From: CAG-303 sp034172985
GTDB lineage: Bacteria; Bacillota; Clostridia; Lachnospirales; Lachnospiraceae
NCBI GenBank assembly: GCA_034172985.1
Contig: JAXFDY010000108.1
Span: 1 to 5,630 of the forward strand
Reading direction: 5' to 3'
DNA: 5,630 nucleotides
The translations under genes and the position numbers were made by a program. Positions 1-5,288 of this stretch are shown here, one piece after another. How positions within the stretch are numbered: the first letter of the stretch is position 1; the number at the start of each line of letters is the position of its first letter. The notes under the pieces are model-generated. The model ran no database searches. It was not told the origin of the DNA and saw only the letters and a program-made list of their open reading frames with translations.

Positions 1-22
1 ATAATATCTGTACTAGAATCTT

Positions 23-27
23 GGAGG
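23..27 (+). promoter_or_regulatory. Ribosome-binding site that fixes the start of the kinase-like gene
   Basis: GGAGG sits 8 nt before the ATG at 36. The open frame extends upstream to a TTG at 21, but that TTG abuts and overlaps the Shine-Dalgarno element and has no RBS of its own. The ATG start also puts the P-loop at residues 7-15, as usual for the family. Confidence 0.85.
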
Positions 28-35
28 AAAATACG

Positions 36-929
36 ATGAATTTAAGTTTAACAGGAAATCTTGGAAGTGGAAAATCGAGTTTGGGAAAAGAACTTATTGC
101 ACGTGGTTTTGAAATTGTATCGTCAGGTGATATTTTTCGTGGATTGGCAGCTGAAAAAGGCGTATCCATTGTGGAAATGAATAAAATCGCAGAAACAGAT
201 AAATCGATTGACAAGATGGTAGATGACAGAACGATTGCTTTGGGCAAAAGTAAAGATAATACTATTTTTGATTCCCGTATGGGTTGGCATTTTGTTCCGG
301 ATAGCTTTAAAGTTTTTGTTATGGTAGATTTAATGGAAGCCGGAAGAAGAGTTTACAATGATTCTCTGCGAAAAGCAGAGGCTTATGAGAATATGGAGGA
401 TGCAGTCAAAGCATTGTATACAAGACAGTCCCTGGAGAAAGAAAGATATGGGGAATTGTATGGAGTGAATTATTATAATCTGGACAATTATGATCTGGTT
501 ATTGATAGTACACATGCAACTCCGGCGGTGATTGCAGAAGAAATCATCCGCAGATTTGAGCAGTTCAAGAGTGGGGACCATACAAAACACATTGAGATTA
601 GTCCATATCGTATCTATCCTACAGTTCCGGTAGAGAAGCTGGATGACTTAAAGGTAGAGGATTATTCTGGTGAATCCCAGGACGAGAATTGTTTTGATGA
701 TGCACTGCAGGTATCTTTGTATGATGGAAAATGGTATGCTGCAGGAGAGTGCGAGAAATTGATGGCAGCACAACTGGATAAAAAGTCTTTCATCTGTGTA
801 AATGTTGACCGGGAAAAGAAAAACACAACGGAAACCATCTGTAAAGAGTATGAAAAACGGGCAGAGTTTGAATACATCAGTTATCCGGAGGCAAAATCTC
901 CGTACAGTAATGAAGCAATGTATTGGTAA
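36..929 (+). CDS. Cytidylate kinase-like P-loop protein with an extra C-terminal domain
   Basis: The protein has 297 residues from the ATG at 36. Residues 1 to about 178 look like an archaeal-type (d)CMP kinase. They show a Walker A GNLGSGKSS at 7-15, the SGDIFRGLA segment at 30-38 (the CMP-binding SG(D/E)xFR motif of that family), a DSRMGW strand-loop at 79-84, and the helical lid with R130 and R137, followed by YYNLDNYDLVID at 146-157. The expected reaction is ATP-dependent phosphorylation of a (d)NMP in the cytoplasm. Typical stand-alone enzymes of this type are about 180-220 residues, so roughly 110 residues are extra. The tail begins with ISPYRIYPT (188-196) and continues into YDGKWYAAGECEKLMAA (229-245), loosely like a ParB/sulfiredoxin core but without its GxxR signature. 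The true substrate, or whether it is a kinase of something else, is unknown. No terminator is visible after it, and the next gene has its own promoter. Confidence 0.8.
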   Translation: MNLSLTGNLGSGKSSLGKELIARGFEIVSSGDIFRGLAAEKGVSIVEMNKIAETDKSIDKMVDDRTIALGKSKDNTIFDSRMGWHFVPDSFKVFVMVDLMEAGRRVYNDSLRKAEAYENMEDAVKALYTRQSLEKERYGELYGVNYYNLDNYDLVIDSTHATPAVIAEEIIRRFEQFKSGDHTKHIEISPYRIYPTVPVEKLDDLKVEDYSGESQDENCFDDALQVSLYDGKWYAAGECEKLMAAQLDKKSFICVNVDREKKNTTETICKEYEKRAEFEYISYPEAKSPYSNEAMYW

Positions 930-978
930 GCGGAATTGTAAAATGTGTTGAAGCAGCATGGCCTAAACAAGAAATTTA

Positions 979-1007
979 TTGACATTATGTTTAAATTGTA
1001 CTAAAAT
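979..1007 (+). promoter_or_regulatory. Sigma-A type promoter for the LamG-domain membrane protein
   Basis: A consensus -35 TTGACA at 979-984 is followed after a 17-nt spacer by TAAAAT at 1002-1007 (5 of 6 matches to TATAAT). Transcription would begin near 1013-1015 and give a leader of about 35 nt that contains the AGGAGG RBS at 1035-1040, 8 nt before the ATG. I see no convincing operator or riboswitch in this short leader. Confidence 0.8.
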
Positions 1008-1048
1008 ATATGCAAGCGTTATATTTATTTGGTTAGGAGGCTTTATAA

Positions 1049-1909
1049 ATGAAAAAAATCATAACACTGGCTTTGGCAGCAGCCATGACGATTGCATCGG
1101 CAGTAGTTGCTTTCGCAGACGAACCTATAGCGGCCATAGATACAACATATACTTTTGAGAATGCACAGCAGAACGATACTTCAGTAGATAAGTTTGCGAA
1201 TCCTTTTAAAAATTTAGGCTTGGATTCCGCAACGATACAGTATACGGTTACGATTCCGAGTAATCCAAAGTATTTGACCGGATACGATACGGTTATGACA
1301 TTTGGTGATAAAAGCTCTGGTTTTATCTATATATGTAATGAGCTTGTAGGTATGAATAGTGGCGGATTTGTAGATTACTGGCCATCAGGTACAACTGCAA
1401 CTATGGTATATCCTGGCAAAGGCGAAACATACACAGTTAATCTTGTGTTTTCTGGTGATGGTGTTGCCTTTTATGTAAATGGTGAGCAGATGCCGGGTTC
1501 TAATGTTTCGGCAGGAAATGCTGATGGTACTGTTGGTACGCTGACAGGTACAGATATGCTGAGTTTCTTGAATTCTGAATCGGTATTGTATATTGGTGCA
1601 AATAATACTTCTTATTGGGCTCCTCAGGATATGACATTGTCAAATATCGTATTTTTCAAAGGAGCAGTTACTACTCCATATACAGTGACAGGAGATGAGC
1701 CAAAAGTAGGTCGTATTGATGAAAACGGAGAGGTGCAGACAGAAGCACCGACTCAGAAGTCAGACAATGATAACCAGCAGACAGTTGCTCCGAATATTAT
1801 TGTAGAAGAGGGCGGAAATATGACAGTCATTATGGTTATAGTTGTAGTGGTTGTAGTTGTAGTCCTTGGTGTTGCAGCAGCAGTTATTTTGACTCAGAAG
1901 AGACGATAG
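1049..1909 (+). CDS. Secreted LamG/ConA-like domain protein with a C-terminal membrane anchor
   Basis: The 286-residue protein starts with a signal peptide: MKK, a hydrophobic core over residues 4-20, and a likely signal peptidase I site after AFA (21-23). Residues about 30-208 look like one laminin-G/concanavalin-A-like beta-sandwich. They have an opening strand TTYTFEN, an extended middle, the diagnostic GDGVAFYVNGEQ (136-147), VLYIGANN (179-186) and the closing LSNIVFFKGAV (198-207). A polar linker (about 211-256, rich in T, E, Q, N and D) leads to a transmembrane helix at about 259-281 and a short basic tail, TQKRR. This predicts type I topology with the LamG domain outside the cell. There is no LPxTG sorting motif, so anchoring is by the helix. 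LamG folds often bind carbohydrate or protein, but the ligand cannot be read here. The gene is a self-contained unit with its own promoter and terminator. Confidence 0.75.
   Translation: MKKIITLALAAAMTIASAVVAFADEPIAAIDTTYTFENAQQNDTSVDKFANPFKNLGLDSATIQYTVTIPSNPKYLTGYDTVMTFGDKSSGFIYICNELVGMNSGGFVDYWPSGTTATMVYPGKGETYTVNLVFSGDGVAFYVNGEQMPGSNVSAGNADGTVGTLTGTDMLSFLNSESVLYIGANNTSYWAPQDMTLSNIVFFKGAVTTPYTVTGDEPKVGRIDENGEVQTEAPTQKSDNDNQQTVAPNIIVEEGGNMTVIMVIVVVVVVVVLGVAAAVILTQKRR
1835..1864 (+). repeat. Low-complexity GTT/GTA codon run encoding consecutive valines
   Basis: Ten codons in a row are GTN or ATA and encode V-I followed by eight valines (residues 265-272), inside the membrane anchor of the LamG-domain protein. 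The DNA alternates GTT and GTA/GTG, a quasi-hexanucleotide repeat that could vary in length by slippage without leaving frame only in multiples of three. Confidence 0.7.
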
Positions 1910-1918
1910 AGATAAGAT
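1889..1918 (+). promoter_or_regulatory. Candidate weak promoter overlapping the end of the LamG-protein gene
   Basis: TTGACT (5 of 6 matches to the -35 consensus) at 1889-1894 is followed after 18 nt by TAAGAT (4 of 6 matches to the -10) at 1913-1918. Initiation would fall near 1925, at the left edge of the terminator hairpin. It is the only plausible promoter I find between the LamG gene and the ABC operon, since just 23 nt separate the end of the terminator from the ATPase start. The match is moderate and it could be coincidental. Confidence 0.35.
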
Positions 1919-1923
1919 TTTTG

Positions 1924-1949
1924 AAAGCCCGGTTTTTCCGGGCTTTTTT
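1924..1949 (+). terminator. Rho-independent terminator after the LamG-protein gene
   Basis: A perfect 9-bp stem, AAAGCCCGG (1924-1932) with CCGGGCTTT (1938-1946), encloses a TTTTT loop and runs into six T residues (1944-1949). It begins 15 nt after the stop codon of the LamG-domain gene and ends 23 nt before the ATPase start. Confidence 0.92.
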
Positions 1950-1961
1950 CAATGAGACAGG

Positions 1962-1967
1962 AAGGAG
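1962..1967 (+). promoter_or_regulatory. Ribosome-binding site that fixes the ATPase start at 1973
   Basis: AAGGAG lies 5 nt before the ATG at 1973. An in-frame ATG at 1952 would add seven residues (MRQEGEG), but it follows directly on the T-tract of the terminator and has no Shine-Dalgarno sequence. Those seven residues are simply the RBS translated. Confidence 0.85.
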
Positions 1968-1972
1968 AAGGC

Positions 1973-2668
1973 ATGGAAGAACAGAATCAGTATTCATTGA
2001 AAGTGGATGGCATTTATAAAAGATATGGATTTCGTAAAATATTAAAGGGGGCGTCTTTGAATGCCAAACCGGGACAATGTGTGGGGATTGTGGGATTGAA
2101 TGGTTCTGGAAAATCCACACTACTATCGATTCTTGCAGGGGTGCAGAGTGCAGATAAAGGGACAGCCGTATGTCATGGAGTCGATATTTTTCGTGATAGA
2201 AAGCAGGCGGGAAGATTGATTGGATATGTTCCGCAGGAAAATCCTTTGATTCAGGATCTGACAGTACTGGATAATTTAAAATTATGGTATTGTGATAGTC
2301 CGTTGGATATGCAGAAAGAACTTCATAACGGATTTTTAAAAATGTTGAAAATAGATGAAATGCTTAAGATGCCGGTGAAGAAACTATCAGGTGGAATGAA
2401 AAAACGTGTATCTATCGGTGTTTCTATGTGGGCAAATCCGTCAGTGCTTATGTTAGATGAGCCCAGTGCAGCATTGGATCTTGTGGCGAAAAAAGAGATT
2501 AGAGATTATTTGAGAATGTACCTTCAAAAAGGAGGTACCGTACTGATTGTGACCCATGATGAGGATGAACTTGATATTTGTGATAAGGTATACATTGTAA
2601 AAGATGGGGTGTTGCGGGAAACTGACAGAAAATTTCGTGGTGATAAACTCCTTGAGGAAATAATATGA
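1973..2668 (+). CDS. ABC transporter ATP-binding protein (ABC-2 exporter type)
   Basis: A complete nucleotide-binding domain of 231 residues. All catalytic motifs are intact: an A-loop tyrosine near Y18, Walker A GLNGSGKST at 41-49, the Q-loop PQEN at 87-90, the signature LSGGMKKR at 138-145, Walker B VLMLDEP at 158-164 with catalytic E163, the D-loop SAALD at 165-169, and the switch histidine in THDE (H195). The single-domain length and downstream ABC-2 permeases place it among CcmA/NatA-like export ATPases that energise a membrane pair from the cytoplasmic face. Its stop overlaps the next start (ATGA, 2665-2668), which implies translational coupling. The substrate is not identifiable. The gene starts just after a strong terminator, so expression depends on readthrough or on the weak candidate promoter at 1889-1918. 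Confidence 0.95.
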   Translation: MEEQNQYSLKVDGIYKRYGFRKILKGASLNAKPGQCVGIVGLNGSGKSTLLSILAGVQSADKGTAVCHGVDIFRDRKQAGRLIGYVPQENPLIQDLTVLDNLKLWYCDSPLDMQKELHNGFLKMLKIDEMLKMPVKKLSGGMKKRVSIGVSMWANPSVLMLDEPSAALDLVAKKEIRDYLRMYLQKGGTVLIVTHDEDELDICDKVYIVKDGVLRETDRKFRGDKLLEEII

Positions 2669-3960
2669 TAAGATTTTTGATGTTGACAAAATTGGAGATA
2701 AAAAAATATGTGAAGGCATTTCCTGGACTGTGCGTTGCTGCAATTATGATGGCTCTGATTGTGGCAGGAATTGGTCTTGTAGGAATCAGGACTCTGAATA
2801 GCACTACGGTAAATAGTGTGGAAGAGCTTGTGGATGATGTTACAGCTAAAAATACAAAAGGAGATTCCAAGGGTGCGAAGATTCCTGTCGCAATAGTGAT
2901 TCAGGATGAATCTAAAGCGATGGGACTGGCAACCAATATGCTGGATAGCATGGAAAGTGTAAATTCATTATTGGAATTTTACTATGTGGATGAACAGGAC
3001 GGGAAAGAGCTTCTTCAAAAAGAGGAGGTAGCCGTTCTGATTATTATTCGGGAAAAAACTCTGGCTGGTATAATGAATGGAGAAAATACCCCTATAGAAG
3101 TACTGTTTCCGGAGAATTCGGGGTATGAGGCTGCCATATTTAAGGAATTTGCAGATGCTGCCGTACGGATGCTGAGCTCGGCGCAGGCATCTGTTTATAG
3201 TATTTATGATTTCTATGAGGAATATGACAAGTACCATTTAAGAAGTGATCCTATCAAGCGGTTAAATATGGTTTGTATTACCGCTGTACTTGGCAGAGAA
3301 AAAACATTTCAGAAGGAAAATGTGGTTGTGACGGGGGAATTAAGCATACCTGAGTACTATGTATGCAGCGGCATTACTCTGTTTCTCATGTTTTTTTCTA
3401 TTATGCTGGTTCAGTTCATGCGGAGAAACAGTAGAGATATTGCGGTAAAATTAAAATCCGCAGGAGTCGGGTATTTCAGACAGACGATAGCGTCGCTTGC
3501 GGGGCCCGTATCAGCTTATCTGTTGCTTGCTGTTGTGGCTGGTATAGGGATTAGTATATGGAAAATGTCAGATGTAGAGGCTTTGGAAATCATCAGTATC
3601 TGGCAGATTTGGCAGGTAGTTCTTATGATATTGCCTATGTCACTGGCCGTTAGTTCCTTTGCACTGATGATTTGCCGGTTGACAGATCATGCGATTGCAC
3701 AGGTGATGATGATATTTTTAGTTTCTATGATGCAGGGGCTTGTTGCCGGCTGCTTTATTCCCAAGTTATTACTTCCGGACGTTATGGAAAAAATAGAAGT
3801 ATTGTTTCCAAGCTACTATATGATCAGCATGAGTACTGCGGTCTTTACAGATAGCGGATGGCTGAAAAACATGCTGATACTTTGTATGTTTGTGCCGTTG
3901 TTTATTTTTGTATCAGTATGGGCGGAACAAAGGAAAAATGGGAGGGTGATACATAGATGA
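2665..3960 (+). CDS. ABC-2 type permease, first subunit
   Basis: A 431-residue integral membrane protein with the ABC2_membrane_3 layout. One N-terminal helix (about 21-41) is followed by an extracytoplasmic domain (about 42-228) and five more helices (about 231-251, 275-298, 314-338, 344-366, 400-419). The outer domain has the family pattern IPVAIVIQDES (73-83), then EEVAVLIIIRE (120-130) before a basic turn. After helix 2, RRNSRDIAVKLKSAGV (253-268) looks like the cytoplasmic coupling region that contacts the ATPase. The stretch LFPSYYMISMST (380-391) precedes the last helix, and the protein ends in a basic tail. An RBS-like GAGG (2654-2657) lies 7 nt before the start. Both ends overlap their neighbours as ATGA. 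It is most likely one half of a heterodimeric exporter channel; what it carries is unknown. Confidence 0.9.
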   Translation: MIRFLMLTKLEIKKYVKAFPGLCVAAIMMALIVAGIGLVGIRTLNSTTVNSVEELVDDVTAKNTKGDSKGAKIPVAIVIQDESKAMGLATNMLDSMESVNSLLEFYYVDEQDGKELLQKEEVAVLIIIREKTLAGIMNGENTPIEVLFPENSGYEAAIFKEFADAAVRMLSSAQASVYSIYDFYEEYDKYHLRSDPIKRLNMVCITAVLGREKTFQKENVVVTGELSIPEYYVCSGITLFLMFFSIMLVQFMRRNSRDIAVKLKSAGVGYFRQTIASLAGPVSAYLLLAVVAGIGISIWKMSDVEALEIISIWQIWQVVLMILPMSLAVSSFALMICRLTDHAIAQVMMIFLVSMMQGLVAGCFIPKLLLPDVMEKIEVLFPSYYMISMSTAVFTDSGWLKNMLILCMFVPLFIFVSVWAEQRKNGRVIHR

Positions 3961-5030
3961 AAAGAATGTTTATATGGTTGAAAATGCTTTTTAAACGCCA
4001 GATGAAAAAAATTTCTATATATATGATCCTTTTATTTATGGTGGGCTGTGCCTTTTTTATTCGTCATATTGCCGTAAATTTTCAGGTAAATATCAATATT
4101 GGTGTGATGAATCAGGATATTCAGGAAACAGACGAGACTGGGCAGGATAAAAGAGTTGCAGAACGGATTCTGAACCTGATGAAAGAACAGAAAGGCTTAG
4201 TGAAGTTTACGGAATATACGGATGAAGAACAACTGAGAAATGATGTTCGCACATCGAAAGTATATGCCGGCTATATTTTTCAAAAAGATTTTTGGGAAAA
4301 AATAAAAGATAGAAAACTAAAAGATGCTGTACTTGTGATTGCCACAGAAGACAGTATTGTTCCGAAACTGGTAAATGAGCTGGTGTTTTCGTATATTATG
4401 CAAGAATATAGTTATGACCTGCTATTATATGATACCTATGAAACCGGATATTTTGAGAAAGAAGATCAGGATCAGGTTGCAGAAGATTTGCGGAAGTATT
4501 ATGAGGAATATAGTTCAAATGGAAGTACGTTTTCTTTGTTATATAGTGGAGTAAAAGAAGTAGATCACACAGTGGAGCTGGATGTATTTGATTATATTTC
4601 CCCGATGATAAAAGGTATTATTGGGGTAATGATTTTTCTTGCAGGGTTATGTGGAACTTTGATTTTATATCAGGATAAGAAAAATGGAACATTTAGCCGA
4701 TTTACACCACTACAAACAGTTTCAGTCAGTATGGCAGAAATATTTATACCTGCGTTTATGACCGGTATAGTGGGAAATATCTGTTTAATTCTTACGGGAC
4801 TATACACAGGGAGCCTGCAGGAGTGGATCCATACTTTATTGTATATTATATTTGTCACAATTTATTGTTTTGTTTTGAATGAGCTGATTCGAAACAGGGT
4901 ACTATTTATGGCAATGATTCCTGTATTTCTTATGGCATCCCTGCTGTTTTGCCATGTATTTGTGAATTTAAATGCCATTGTACCGGAATTTAGATATATT
5001 TCTTTTTTGTTGCCACCGAATTATTTCTAA
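3957..5030 (+). CDS. ABC-2 type permease, second subunit, apparently C-terminally truncated
   Basis: A 357-residue membrane protein starting with an ATGA overlap with the first permease; GGAGG at 3941-3945 is a somewhat distant (11 nt) RBS. The order matches its partner: helix 1 (about 20-37), an outer domain (about 38-212) with INIGVMNQD (46-54) and VYAGYIFQKDFWEKI (102-116), then helices at about 214-236, 259-282, 290-309 and 315-336. The cytoplasmic turn QDKKNGTFSRFTP (239-251) may be the coupling segment. It ends at SFLLPPNYF, which aligns with LFPSYYM of the first permease, where about 45-50 further residues including the sixth helix would be expected. The other two downstream frames do not encode a membrane helix, so a simple frameshift does not rescue it. 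Either the gene is decayed at its 3' end or it works with five helices. No dedicated terminator follows. Confidence 0.85.
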   Translation: MKRMFIWLKMLFKRQMKKISIYMILLFMVGCAFFIRHIAVNFQVNINIGVMNQDIQETDETGQDKRVAERILNLMKEQKGLVKFTEYTDEEQLRNDVRTSKVYAGYIFQKDFWEKIKDRKLKDAVLVIATEDSIVPKLVNELVFSYIMQEYSYDLLLYDTYETGYFEKEDQDQVAEDLRKYYEEYSSNGSTFSLLYSGVKEVDHTVELDVFDYISPMIKGIIGVMIFLAGLCGTLILYQDKKNGTFSRFTPLQTVSVSMAEIFIPAFMTGIVGNICLILTGLYTGSLQEWIHTLLYIIFVTIYCFVLNELIRNRVLFMAMIPVFLMASLLFCHVFVNLNAIVPEFRYISFLLPPNYF

Positions 5031-5062
5031 AAATAAGTGTATAAAAAAATATAAATTATCTA

Positions 5063-5090
5063 TTGACAAATTTAAAATTATGATTATAAT
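5063..5090 (+). promoter_or_regulatory. Strong sigma-A promoter of the ammonium transporter gene
   Basis: A perfect -35 TTGACA (5063-5068) and a perfect -10 TATAAT (5085-5090) are separated by 16 nt. The stretch upstream (about 5031-5060) is almost entirely A and T with A-runs, resembling an UP element. Initiation is expected near 5096-5098, giving a leader of about 190 nt before the ATG at 5289. The first foldable element begins only a few nucleotides into the transcript, so a near-consensus promoter paired with an immediate attenuator is the expected design for control after initiation. Confidence 0.85.
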
Positions 5091-5102
5091 TAAAGCATGC
5101 AT

Positions 5103-5127
5103 TGACAAAGGCGTCATGAGAGAACAT
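5103..5127 (+). promoter_or_regulatory. Putative ANTAR-type double-hexaloop antiterminator RNA
   Basis: Two mini-hairpins lie back to back. P1 is GAC (5104-5106) with GTC (5113-5115) around the six-base loop AAAGGC. It can gain a T5103-A5116 pair, and A5101-T5117 and C5100-G5118 if T5102 bulges. P2 is ATG (5116-5118) with CAT (5125-5127) around the six-base loop AGAGAA. Both loops carry A at position 1 and G at position 4, the hallmark of RNA targets bound by ANTAR-domain proteins. The element overlaps the left arm and loop of the terminator at 5107-5147, so the two folds exclude each other. Binding of an ANTAR protein would hold the hexaloops, prevent termination and switch on the ammonium transporter. 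The protein is not encoded in the window. The stems are short (3-4 bp), so this is a strong pattern match rather than proof. Confidence 0.7.
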
Positions 5128-5147
5128 CTCGTGGCGCCTTTTTTATT
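5107..5147 (+). terminator. Intrinsic terminator (attenuator) in the ammonium transporter leader
   Basis: The left arm AAAGGCGTCATGAGA (5107-5121) pairs with TCTCGTGGCGCCTTT (5127-5141): 15 bp including two G-U pairs, loop GAACA (5122-5126), six T residues at 5139-5144. It lies downstream of the promoter at 5063-5090 and about 150 nt upstream of the gene, so it acts as an attenuator for that promoter and would also stop transcripts arriving from the ABC operon. When formed, it releases a short RNA of roughly 45-50 nt. Confidence 0.88.
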
Positions 5148-5174
5148 ATAGGAAATTCATCAGAATTTTCTATG
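5147..5174 (+). other. Second leader hairpin of the ammonium transporter mRNA
   Basis: ATAGGAAATTC (5148-5158) pairs with GAATTTTCTAT (5163-5173) around the tetraloop ATCA, with one G-U pair; a further T-G pair at 5147/5174 is possible. It is mostly A-U and not followed by a T-run, so it is not a terminator. It begins where the attenuator's T-tract ends, so it forms only in readthrough transcripts. Its function is unknown. Confidence 0.55.
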
Positions 5175-5185
5175 CAATCAGTGCA

Positions 5186-5233
5186 TACCGGTATGTCATG
5201 TGATTATGCTAGCAGTCACATGAGATATCGGTA
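5186..5233 (+). repeat. Long imperfect inverted repeat (third leader hairpin) upstream of amt
   Basis: ACCGGTATGTCATGTGA (5187-5203) pairs with TCACATGAGATATCGGT (5216-5232): 17 positions with one G-G mismatch (5195/5224) and one G-U pair (5191/5228), extendable by T5186-A5233. The 12-nt loop TTATGCTAGCAG contains the palindrome GCTAGC. The left arm also contains a perfect 12-bp palindrome CATACCGGTATG (5184-5195). No T-run follows, so it is not a terminator. It could be an mRNA stability or translation element, or a DNA operator; nothing here identifies a binding protein. Confidence 0.65.
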
Positions 5234-5288
5234 AGATAAATGATTCTCCTATGAGGGAAAGATTAATTTAGAATTGGAGGAAAATATC

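Noticed and set aside
14..19. TAGAAT resembling a -10 box just before the first gene
   Set aside because: It would start transcription inside the RBS, and any -35 would fall outside the window; no support.
21..35. TTG start five codons upstream of the kinase-like gene
   Set aside because: It overlaps the GGAGG ribosome-binding site that clearly serves the ATG at 36, and has no RBS of its own.
330..959. Overlapping minus-strand open frames across the kinase-like gene
   Set aside because: They overlap each other and the real gene, contain implausible composition, and show no start signals.
1952..1972. Upstream in-frame ATG for the ABC ATPase
   Set aside because: It directly follows the terminator T-tract, has no Shine-Dalgarno sequence, and the added residues are a translation of the real RBS.
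3672..3854. Short + strand open frame inside the first permease
   Set aside because: It is out of frame within a conserved membrane region, with no RBS and no recognisable features.
5102..5107. Second TTGACA as a -35 of another amt promoter (ATTGACAAA is repeated at 5062-5070 and 5101-5109)
   Set aside because: No -10-like hexamer lies 16-18 nt downstream, and these bases are better explained as the arm of the first hexaloop hairpin.
5031..5144. Frameshifted remainder of the second permease
   Set aside because: Reading the other two frames gives either an immediate stop or a short lysine/isoleucine-rich peptide with no membrane helix.
5131..5150. Sigma-54 promoter (TGGCGC) for the nitrogen gene
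   Set aside because: The GC-containing -12 element is missing, since a T-tract lies there, and the bases are accounted for by the terminator stem.
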